DNA from: CBDVBE01 sp964543525
GTDB taxonomy: Bacteria; Fibrobacterota; Chitinivibrionia; Chitinivibrionales; JANQEN01
DNA: 64,000 bases
Direction of reading: 5' to 3'
Assembly (NCBI GenBank): GCA_964543525.1
Contig: CAZIYW010000012.1
Coordinates: forward strand, 1-64,000
The number at the start of each line of letters is the position of its first letter. Position 1 is the first letter of the stretch. Under the pieces are notes generated by a model. It did not search any database, was not told where the DNA came from, and was given only the letters and a program-made list of their open reading frames with translations. Made by a program: the position numbers and the translations under genes. Shown here piece after piece: positions 44,538 through 52,737 of this stretch.

Positions 44538-45710
44538 TTGTTGACAAAAAAGTTTTTTTTATATGTATTGTGGCTTCCTTGTCTAATGATCACCCCTGGA
44601 TTTTCATCACCTCTCGTTATTGGAAACGATGGGTTTGGGAATCCATTTCTTATTATTAATAATCCCGCAATGATAAACAGACAGAAGGGAGTTCCTATTG
44701 GTTTTTCCTTCTATTACAATACGTCATTGCAGAAATACTTAATACTGACAGGATTTAGTGAGTCCTTCGATAAAAGTGCTTTTTCTATAAATTACTTAAA
44801 AGATACTCAGGAGGAATATAATCGTTTTTCAACCGCCTTTTCAACCGCCTGTAAAATGATCTCGTTCGGAGCCTCTTTCCACTTTCTCTTTTTTGATGAG
44901 GAACCTGATTTTACCCTTGATGCGGGAATTACTTATCATTTTAAGGAAAGAAGATATATAGGTCTTGTGATGAAGAATATATTAGAGATTGATAACGGTA
45001 ATGAACTGTTGGCGCGGGAGCTATGTTTAACAGGTGGAGGAAATATACCTAAAGTAGACAGATTATTTTTTACTGCTAAAGCACGAGGAATACTTTTTGA
45101 TTTTAAAGAAAAGGATTACGGATATGGCGGCGATATTAATGTACATAAATTCATATTTAATAACCCTTCCTTAAGTATCTATTTAAAAGGAACGGTACTT
45201 TATGCGCATGATAAGAATCTTACGTGGAATATGGAATCACTTCTTGGATATCATCACCGTTTCAACCGTTTTTCTCTTGGTATATATGCAGGATATAAAC
45301 ATTATTCACTTTCAGAGATGAATAGTGTGGTGTTTTCCATTTACTATAATCCTCTCTTTAAAAGAAAAATTGGAGATTTAGACTGCTCATTAGAGCTTAA
45401 TTCTTCTAAAATGACACCTAACGGCGATAATATACACGATAATGTTGTTATTACTATACGGGGTTCATTTCAGAAGGACGAAGTTAGAATCAAGCGATGG
45501 ACCATATTAATAACCGATGAGAAGGATCGGAAGGGAGCTGTTATAAAGACTTTTTCAGGTGGTAATGTACCACCTACTTCAATAGTATGGGAAGGAAGAA
45601 ATAATGAAGGAAATTTGGTTAAAAATGGCACTTATTATATCAAACTAATACTTGTTGATTCTATAAATAGAGTAATATCAAGTTCTTATAAAGTAGTTAC
45701 TGTTTTCTGA
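44538..45710 (+). CDS. Exported outer-membrane barrel with FlgD-like C-terminus, between dnaN and recF
   Basis: A 390-residue protein. It begins with a signal peptide (about residues 2-24, ending PGFSS) read from a TTG start at 44538 or 44541; no ATG is available earlier. Residues 30-270 look like antiparallel beta strands of a PorV-like outer-membrane protein (NDGFGNPFLIINNPAMINR). From about 285 comes an Ig-like module of the FlgD/CHU_C kind (SSKMTPNGDNIHDNVVITI ... IVWEGRNNEGNLVKNGTYYIKLILVD). Function unknown. Such a gene breaks the usual dnaN-recF pair. Confidence 0.75.
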   Translation: MLTKKFFLYVLWLPCLMITPGFSSPLVIGNDGFGNPFLIINNPAMINRQKGVPIGFSFYYNTSLQKYLILTGFSESFDKSAFSINYLKDTQEEYNRFSTAFSTACKMISFGASFHFLFFDEEPDFTLDAGITYHFKERRYIGLVMKNILEIDNGNELLARELCLTGGGNIPKVDRLFFTAKARGILFDFKEKDYGYGGDINVHKFIFNNPSLSIYLKGTVLYAHDKNLTWNMESLLGYHHRFNRFSLGIYAGYKHYSLSEMNSVVFSIYYNPLFKRKIGDLDCSLELNSSKMTPNGDNIHDNVVITIRGSFQKDEVRIKRWTILITDEKDRKGAVIKTFSGGNVPPTSIVWEGRNNEGNLVKNGTYYIKLILVDSINRVISSSYKVVTVF

Positions 45711-45732
45711 TGTAATACAACCGGTTTATACT

Positions 45733-46830
45733 GTGTATCTCTCTTCACTTACAATTAGTAATTTCAGAAATTATTTAGATTGTTCCCTAAGTTTAAGCAG
45801 TAAAGGTGCTGTATTTATTGGAGAAAACGGGTCCGGTAAAACCAATATACTTGAAGCAATACATATGATTTCTTTAGGACGATCTCAAAGAGGTGCCTTA
45901 AAAAGAGATATGATACACAGGGATGCACATGAGACCTTTTTAGAAGGCGTTTTTAGTGAGAGTGTTTCAGTGACACCGTTGTCGTTATCTATAGGTTTTT
46001 CACGCGACGGAAGCCTTATATTAAGAAGGAATAATCAAAAAGTATCTACTCTTTCAGAATTACTTTTCCACAATACGATTATTTCATTTGGATCGCAGGA
46101 TATCGCTCTTATTTATGGGGAGCCGGCAGAGAGAAGAAGGTTTATTGACAGTATACTCTGCCAGGTAAATTCAACCTATCTGGATCATCTTGTACTCTAT
46201 CGGAAGAATCTTTTAAACAGGAATACACTTTTAAAGAGAGATACATTGGATCGATCAGTAGATATTTATGAGGAGAAAATGGCTGAGTATGCCGCTACAA
46301 TTGTATTTACAAGGAAAAAATTCTTTTTAGATATTGCGCAATTACTATCTAAATACTTTTGCCAAATCAGTCTATATACGGGGAAGGTTGATATTATTTA
46401 CAAACCATCCATTTCTATAGAGTCTGATGATAAAGAGACATTATACAAATTGTTTTTAAAGGAATTGCGGGAGAAGAGGGAAAAAGACATTGTTTTGGGT
46501 TTTACGTCAATAGGGCCGCACAGGGATGACTTTAGATGTTATATTAATGGCATACCGATTAAATCATATGGATCACAGGGTCAATGTAGAGCAATGTCAC
46601 TGTCAATACGGCTTTGCGCACTTAGTTTTCTTGAGAAGCATACCAGTAAAAAAAGTATTATTCTTATTGATGATGCATTTACCGAGCTTGATACCAAACG
46701 TAGAAGTAACACCTGTTCTCTGGTTGAGGGCAGGGGCCAGATTTTTTTAACGGCATTATCTGAAAAAGATATATTTATTGATAAGCTTCCTGTTTTTAAT
46801 ATAGAAAAAAATATGATTACATCAGTATGA
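45733..46830 (+). CDS. recF: DNA replication and repair protein RecF
   Basis: A 365-residue SMC-like ATPase that loads RecA at gaps. Walker A is GENGSGKTNILEAIH (about residues 30-44). The signature region SYGSQGQ and Walker B SIILIDDAFTELD are present. Start is GTG (45733), giving the family's YLSSLTISNFRNY. It overlaps the DUF721 gene by 4 bases (ATGA). Confidence 0.95.
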   Translation: MYLSSLTISNFRNYLDCSLSLSSKGAVFIGENGSGKTNILEAIHMISLGRSQRGALKRDMIHRDAHETFLEGVFSESVSVTPLSLSIGFSRDGSLILRRNNQKVSTLSELLFHNTIISFGSQDIALIYGEPAERRRFIDSILCQVNSTYLDHLVLYRKNLLNRNTLLKRDTLDRSVDIYEEKMAEYAATIVFTRKKFFLDIAQLLSKYFCQISLYTGKVDIIYKPSISIESDDKETLYKLFLKELREKREKDIVLGFTSIGPHRDDFRCYINGIPIKSYGSQGQCRAMSLSIRLCALSFLEKHTSKKSIILIDDAFTELDTKRRSNTCSLVEGRGQIFLTALSEKDIFIDKLPVFNIEKNMITSV

Positions 46831-47120
46831 AAAAAGGCAAAGAACCAAAAAAGCTTGGTGATGTTATGTACTCAGTTCTTTCAGAGCGGGGATATTTGGA
46901 GTCGTATTTCGAGGCTGAAGTGTTAAGAAGATGGAGAACTATTGTTGGCGAGAAGATAGCACAGGTTACAGAATGCACTGAGATACGCGACAGAATTTTG
47001 TATGTGAAAGTCTCTTCTGCGTCATGGAGACAGGAGTTGTCTTTTTTTAAAGATGAGATAATTGAGAAAATAAAAAGTGAGATACATCACGCGAGGATAA
47101 ACGATATCATTTTTTGCTGA
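46827..47120 (+). CDS. DUF721/DciA-like protein
   Basis: A 97-residue DUF721 protein. Its core WRTIVGEKIAQVTECTEIRDRILYVKVSSASWRQELSFFKDEIIEKI is typical. DciA, which has this domain, is the ancestral loader or operator of the replicative helicase DnaB in bacteria lacking DnaC/DnaI. Position between recF and gyrB is where the family is often found. The assignment as DciA rests on domain and position only. Confidence 0.82.
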   Translation: MKKGKEPKKLGDVMYSVLSERGYLESYFEAEVLRRWRTIVGEKIAQVTECTEIRDRILYVKVSSASWRQELSFFKDEIIEKIKSEIHHARINDIIFC

Positions 47121-47493
47121 TTTTGTAAAGAGACAATGCATCGGATACCCATGAGAAAGTGACAAGAAAGATCCGGTAAGAATAAAAATCCTTCTCGGTG
47201 AATTTCTACCGAACACAAACAGCTTCAATTCCCCTGTTTTTTAATCATTTTAAGCGTTTTTTTATTGCATATTTCGCATATAAAAGATAGGAAAAATCCG
47301 TGGAAAAATGTATTTTTTATCAGTGGTAATGTGTCTGAAAAAGTCGAATAAAAACAGTCCTTTTCAGAAAAAGAATTTCAATGGAATTATACGCATTTAA
47401 ATTTACTGAAAGGCATTTGCTTTTGTAAATAATATTTTTACAAAATGGTTTGTCGGTAAAAAGCGGATCCGCGGGAAAGGAAGAACAAAAATA
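47121..47493. other. Intergenic region upstream of gyrB
   Basis: A 373-base gap presumably with the gyrB promoter. An inverted repeat TCTGAAAA / TTTTCAGA (47334-47341, 47361-47368) has a 19-base spacer. GGAAAGGA sits upstream of the gyrB ATG. No coding sequence is supported. Confidence 0.4.
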
Positions 47494-49410
47494 ATGCAAA
47501 AAGGGAAGTATGAAGCCGAAAATATAAAGACGCTTAAGGGGCTCGAAGCGGTAAGAAAGCGTCCGGCCATGTATATCGGAAGTACCGGTTCTCACGGGTT
47601 ACATCACCTTGTCTATGAAGTTGTTGACAATTCCATAGATGAAGCGCTTGCCGGTTACTGTGACACCATTACCGTAACGATTCATACCGATAATTCTGTT
47701 ACAATTCTGGATAATGGACGAGGTATTCCCGTTGGCTACCATGAAGAAGAAAAGATGTCAGCATTGCAGCTTGTGCTTACGACCCTGCACTCTGGCGGTA
47801 AGTTTGACAATTCTTCGTATAAAGTTTCAGGAGGGCTTCACGGGGTGGGCGTTTCATGTGTTAATGCCTTGTCAACTCGTTTAAAGGCAGAGGTGTATCG
47901 TGACGGGAAGATTTACTTTATGGAATTTGAACGGGGAACGCCTCTGGATGAGCTTAAGGTTATTGGCGAAACCGATAAACAGGGTACCTCAATAACATTC
48001 CTGCCGGATGATACCGTATTTGAATCAATAGAATTCAGTTTCGATATATTATCCAAGCGTTTACGGGAGTTGGCATTTCTAAACAAGGGTATCCATATAA
48101 AAGTAATAGATGAGCGGGATGAGACAAAGAGACATGATTTCTGCTATCCGGGCGGACTTGTATCTTTTATAAAATTTCTCGATGAAAATAAAACACCGTT
48201 ACATGATGAGCCGGTCTATTTCCAGCATGCGGGTGATGAAATGGAGCTGGAGATAGCGTTTCAATATAATGAAACCTACCAGGAGAATATTTTTTCTTTT
48301 GCAAATAATATAAATACCGTAGACGGCGGGACTCATTTATCCGGATTTAAAAAGGGATTAACACGCACAATAAATGCGTATATAAGCAATAATAATCTAT
48401 TGAAAAACAATAAGGTCGAGATGCGCGGTGAAGATCTTCGTGAAGGTCTTACCGCGGTTGTTAGTGTGAAATTGTCTAATCCTCAATTTGAGGGGCAGAC
48501 CAAGAATAAGCTCGGCAATTCGATTGTGAACGGTATTGTTGAATCCTATGTAAATGAGCGCCTGACTATTTATCTTGAAGAAAATCCGGCAATTGCTAAG
48601 AAGATAGTTGAAAAGTGTGTCAATTCTGCAATTGCCCGTGAAGCCGCCCGTAATGCCCGTCAGCTTGCACGAAGGAAAAATATTATGGATGGGGGCGGGC
48701 TTCCAGGAAAGCTCGCGGATTGTACAGAGCGTGACCCGGAGAAGTGCGAGATTTTTCTTGTAGAGGGTGATAGTGCCGGCGGTAGTGCTAAAATGGGGCG
48801 CGATAGAAATTACCAGGCCATTTTGCCGTTAAAAGGGAAAATTATTAACGTTGAAAAAGCGCGTATTGATAAGGTAATGGCTCATGAAGAGATACAGACG
48901 ATGGTACAGGCCTTTGGTATCGGTCTAGGGAAACTTGATGATGAGGATTTTGATATCAGCAAATTACGATATCATAAAATAATAATAATGACCGATGCAG
49001 ATGTTGACGGTTCTCATATCAGAACCTTGCTTTTAACTTTCCTTTTCCGTCACATGCCCGGTCTGGTTGAAAGCGGACATGTGTATATTGCACAACCGCC
49101 ACTGTATAGAGTGAAATCCGGGAAAGAAGAAAAATATTGTTTTTCCGAGCAGGAAAAGGATATGCTGGTTGAGGAGTGGAAGAACAGGAAAAATGTAACG
49201 GTACAACGCTTTAAAGGTCTCGGTGAAATGAATCCGGATCAACTTGCAGAAACCACCATGAATCCGGAGAAAAGAGTACTAATGAAGGTGAAATTGGAGG
49301 ATGTCGTTGAAGCTGATAGAATATTTACCATGCTAATGGGAGAGGAGGTCCTTCCCCGGCGACGGTTTATCGAGGAAAACGCATCTAAAGTACAGAATCT
49401 GGATGTATAG
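47494..49410 (+). CDS. gyrB: DNA gyrase subunit B
   Basis: A 638-residue type II topoisomerase ATPase subunit. The GHKL ATPase domain starts LKGLEAVRKRPAMYIGSTG and has VDNSIDEALAGY. The TOPRIM motifs are EGDSAGGSAK and DADVDGSHIRTLLLTF, with PLKGKIINVEKAR between them. The end is FKGLGEMNPDQLAETTMNP. It lacks the 165-residue insert of the enterobacterial enzyme, as in most bacteria. Confidence 0.97.
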   Translation: MQKGKYEAENIKTLKGLEAVRKRPAMYIGSTGSHGLHHLVYEVVDNSIDEALAGYCDTITVTIHTDNSVTILDNGRGIPVGYHEEEKMSALQLVLTTLHSGGKFDNSSYKVSGGLHGVGVSCVNALSTRLKAEVYRDGKIYFMEFERGTPLDELKVIGETDKQGTSITFLPDDTVFESIEFSFDILSKRLRELAFLNKGIHIKVIDERDETKRHDFCYPGGLVSFIKFLDENKTPLHDEPVYFQHAGDEMELEIAFQYNETYQENIFSFANNINTVDGGTHLSGFKKGLTRTINAYISNNNLLKNNKVEMRGEDLREGLTAVVSVKLSNPQFEGQTKNKLGNSIVNGIVESYVNERLTIYLEENPAIAKKIVEKCVNSAIAREAARNARQLARRKNIMDGGGLPGKLADCTERDPEKCEIFLVEGDSAGGSAKMGRDRNYQAILPLKGKIINVEKARIDKVMAHEEIQTMVQAFGIGLGKLDDEDFDISKLRYHKIIIMTDADVDGSHIRTLLLTFLFRHMPGLVESGHVYIAQPPLYRVKSGKEEKYCFSEQEKDMLVEEWKNRKNVTVQRFKGLGEMNPDQLAETTMNPEKRVLMKVKLEDVVEADRIFTMLMGEEVLPRRRFIEENASKVQNLDV

Positions 49411-49418
49411 AAATACCT

Positions 49419-50201
49419 ATGGGAAGAAAGTTAAGAGTGCTCTTAACCAATGACGACGGTTTTTCTACACCGGGAATACAACACATATATTCCGAATTAC
49501 GGGATGAATTTGAAGTAACAGTTATTGCACCCGAAGAAGAGCAGAGCGGTATAGGTCATGCATTTACCTACCATAAACCGCTTGTGGTTAATGAGAAAAG
49601 GTTTCAGGATAGTGTCGGTTACAGTGTGGCGGGAACACCTGCCGATTGTGTTAAATTTGCGCTGAGCTACCTTATGGATGAGAGGCCGGACAGTATTGTT
49701 TCGGGGATTAACAACGGAGGGAATACCGGTATTGCAGGTTTTTATTCCGGTACAGTCGCTGCCGCCAGAGAAAGCGCTTTCTGGCAGGTAACCGGAGTCG
49801 CTTTTTCCTGTGAAGGAGAAGACGCGACAAAATATATGGCGGATTATGCAGAGGTTTCCAGAAAGATTCTTTTAAAGATTTTAAATGGAAGGAAGTCGGG
49901 TAACAGAAGGGACATGGTGTATTATAACGTAAATTTTCCCTCATGCCGTGTGAATGATTGTGCCGGGGTAAAGCTTACCAGACAGAGCTTGTCATTCTGG
50001 AATGATATCTATACGCCCGTAGAGAATGATACTGGAAAAGTGGAGTATTGGTTGAATGGAGAGCGAAAGGATGTTGAAGAACACAATGAGTACGACACGC
50101 GGGCGATAAATGACAGATATATTACAATAACCCCCCTTCATATTGATAACACAGCGGTAGATGCATTTAAGTCATCATCCCAGTTTGATGATATTCTATA
50201 G
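49419..50201 (+). CDS. surE: 5'/3'-nucleotidase SurE
   Basis: A 260-residue metal-dependent nucleoside monophosphatase. The signature LLTNDDGFSTPGIQ holds the metal-binding DD pair (about residues 10-11). SGINNGGNTG (about 94-103) and SGTVAAARESAF follow. It lies 8 bases after gyrB and 17 bases before gyrA, so it is probably co-expressed with gyrase, an uncommon insertion. Confidence 0.92.
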   Translation: MGRKLRVLLTNDDGFSTPGIQHIYSELRDEFEVTVIAPEEEQSGIGHAFTYHKPLVVNEKRFQDSVGYSVAGTPADCVKFALSYLMDERPDSIVSGINNGGNTGIAGFYSGTVAAARESAFWQVTGVAFSCEGEDATKYMADYAEVSRKILLKILNGRKSGNRRDMVYYNVNFPSCRVNDCAGVKLTRQSLSFWNDIYTPVENDTGKVEYWLNGERKDVEEHNEYDTRAINDRYITITPLHIDNTAVDAFKSSSQFDDIL

Positions 50202-50218
50202 ACACAGAAGGAGCATAT

Positions 50219-52687
50219 ATGAGCGACTCTACTGATATAAAAAATTATGTGTTCATTGAAGACGAGATGAAAAAGTCATACCTGGATTATTCCATGAGTA
50301 TGATTACAGCACGTGCGTTGCCGGATGTTCGTGACGGACTGAAACCGGTACATCGGCGTGTAATGTATGGTATGAGTGAGCTCGGACTGGTTCATAACAA
50401 GCAACCAAAGAAATGTGCCAGGGTTGTTGGAGATGTTATCGGTAAGTATCATCCACACGGAGATGCTGCGGTATATGATACTCTGGTACGAATGGCACAG
50501 GATTTTTCTCTCAGATATTGCATGGTTGATGGGCAGGGAAATTTCGGCTCCATTGACGGTGATCCGCCCGCTGCTATGCGATATACTGAGTGTCGGATGA
50601 CCCGCCTTGCAGAGGAAATGCTGATAGATCTGGATAAAGATACCGTTGATTATGTTCCCAACTATGATGATTCAATGCAGGAGCCTTCAGTACTACCGGC
50701 TAAAATACCCTTCTTATTGCTGAATGGAGGTACCGGTATTGCCGTTGGTATGGCAACCAATATGGCGCCACACAACCTTGCGGAAGTAATAGATGCTATA
50801 ATCGCGGTTATTGATGATCCGGAGATCAAGCTCGACAAATTAATCGACATTATTCCCGGGCCGGATTTTCCGACCGGTGGTATTATTTACGGCAGGGGTG
50901 GTATATGGCAGGCCTATAAAACCGGAAAAGGAAAGGTGATCCTGCGTGGAAAGGTGGAGATAGAAAAAGGACAACAGGATAGAGAGAAGATCGTGATAAC
51001 CGAGATTCCTTACATGGTAAATAAAACAGGCCTTCTGGAGAAGATGGCCGATCTTGTTCGGTTGAAGACAATTGAAGGGATTTCTTTTATCCGTGATGAG
51101 TCTGATAGAAGAGGTATGCGTATTGTAATAGGGGTTAAAAAAGATGATTTTGCAGATGTCATTCTTAACAAACTGTATAAATATACCCATCTGCAGACAA
51201 CATTTGGTATTAACAACCTGGCGCTTGTTGATAAAAAGCCAAGACTTCTTTGTCTGAAAGATTTGATTGAACTTTTTATTGATCATCGACATACTGTCGT
51301 AGAGCGCCGCACTCAATTTGAACTGAAGAAGGCACAGGAGCGGGCGCATATTCTTGAAGGGTTGCGTGTCGCTATTGATAATATCGATGAGATCGTCGAG
51401 CTTATCAAAACATCATCATCAACAGAAGAAGCAAACACCAGACTTCAGGAACGGTTCAGCCTGTCGGATATTCAGAGTAAGGCGATTCTGGAGATGCGCC
51501 TGCAACGGTTGACGGGCCTTGAACGGGAGAAGATAGAGGAAGAATATAAGACGCTACTTAGGCAGATAGAGGAATTAAAGGATATTCTTGAGCGCCGTGA
51601 AAGGCGGATGGGGATTATAAAAGATGAGCTTCTGGAGATAAAGAAAAAATTCAAAGATGAGCGAAGAACGGAGATTGTCGAAGATGAGGGCGATGTTGAT
51701 ATAGATATTGAAGATATGATTGCAAATGAGGATATGGTAATTACCATGACCCACGAGGGGTATATTAAGCGTTGCCCGGTTAACACCTATCGTTCTCAGG
51801 GTCGGGGAGGTCGCGGCGTTAAAGGGATGGATTCAAAAGAGGATGATTTTGTAGATACACTATTTATTGCTTCCACACATTCATATATCCTTTTCTTTAC
51901 CAACACCGGAAGATGTTACTGGTTAAAGGTATATAAGATACCCGAAGCGGGAAGGTATTCTCGCGGAAGACCTATTGTAAATCTATTGCAGCTTCGGACC
52001 GATGAAGAGGTCGCATCTTTTATGCCAATTAAAGAATTTGATGACACACACTTTATTGTTGTGATAACAAAAAACGGGATTGTTAACAAACAGCCGCTGA
52101 ATGCCTATTCCAATGTTCGTAGAGACGGTATCAATGCAATTAATCTTGATGAAGGGGATCGGGTTGTTGAATGTAAACTCACCGATGGAAATAATGATAT
52201 TATAATCGGGACCAAGAAGGGTATGGCGGTACGATTTCATGAGAGCGCTATCCGGGAATTGGGAAGAAATACCCATGGGGTACGAGGGATTACTCTGCGG
52301 GAGGGCGATGCCGTTATCGGTATGGTAATAGTCGATGAGTCGAATTTATTACTTTCAGTGACGGAAAACGGCTATGGAAAAAGAACTGCGGTTACCGAAT
52401 ACCGTCGTACCAATAGAGGAGGTATCGGTATTATCAATATAAAAACCACCAAGAGAAACGGTTCCGTAGTTGGTATTAAAAGAATTGGTGAGGCCCATGA
52501 TGTGTTGTTAATTACCAGGAATGGTATTATTATTCGTTGCGACGGGTCGAAGATATCGTTAATAGGTCGTAATACACAGGGGGTAAAGTTGATTAACCTT
52601 GAGGAGGGTGACGCTGTTATTGATGTTGCTCTTTGCAGGAGAGACGACGAAGAAGAGCAAAAAGAGGAGATTGAGACAATAGAGTAA
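50219..52687 (+). CDS. gyrA: DNA gyrase subunit A
   Basis: An 822-residue subunit carrying the catalytic tyrosine Y122 (AMRYTECRMT). The C-terminal beta-pinwheel has the GyrA box QGRGGRG (about residue 525), which marks gyrase over topoisomerase IV. In the quinolone-contact region HPHGDAAVYDTL, the residue matching E. coli Ser83 is Ala; the Asp87 equivalent is kept. A very acidic tail (EEEQKEEIETIE) ends it. It ends convergent with the SLBB gene. Confidence 0.96.
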   Translation: MSDSTDIKNYVFIEDEMKKSYLDYSMSMITARALPDVRDGLKPVHRRVMYGMSELGLVHNKQPKKCARVVGDVIGKYHPHGDAAVYDTLVRMAQDFSLRYCMVDGQGNFGSIDGDPPAAMRYTECRMTRLAEEMLIDLDKDTVDYVPNYDDSMQEPSVLPAKIPFLLLNGGTGIAVGMATNMAPHNLAEVIDAIIAVIDDPEIKLDKLIDIIPGPDFPTGGIIYGRGGIWQAYKTGKGKVILRGKVEIEKGQQDREKIVITEIPYMVNKTGLLEKMADLVRLKTIEGISFIRDESDRRGMRIVIGVKKDDFADVILNKLYKYTHLQTTFGINNLALVDKKPRLLCLKDLIELFIDHRHTVVERRTQFELKKAQERAHILEGLRVAIDNIDEIVELIKTSSSTEEANTRLQERFSLSDIQSKAILEMRLQRLTGLEREKIEEEYKTLLRQIEELKDILERRERRMGIIKDELLEIKKKFKDERRTEIVEDEGDVDIDIEDMIANEDMVITMTHEGYIKRCPVNTYRSQGRGGRGVKGMDSKEDDFVDTLFIASTHSYILFFTNTGRCYWLKVYKIPEAGRYSRGRPIVNLLQLRTDEEVASFMPIKEFDDTHFIVVITKNGIVNKQPLNAYSNVRRDGINAINLDEGDRVVECKLTDGNNDIIIGTKKGMAVRFHESAIRELGRNTHGVRGITLREGDAVIGMVIVDESNLLLSVTENGYGKRTAVTEYRRTNRGGIGIINIKTTKRNGSVVGIKRIGEAHDVLLITRNGIIIRCDGSKISLIGRNTQGVKLINLEEGDAVIDVALCRRDDEEEQKEEIETIE

Positions 52688-52737
52688 CAGTGAGAGTATA
52701 GGTAGACGAAAACGTATGGATCACTACGATTATAATA

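Noticed and set aside
44541..44546. TTGACA as a -35 box before recF
   Set aside because: It lies inside the signal-peptide coding start of the barrel protein gene and has no -10 box at 16-18 bases.
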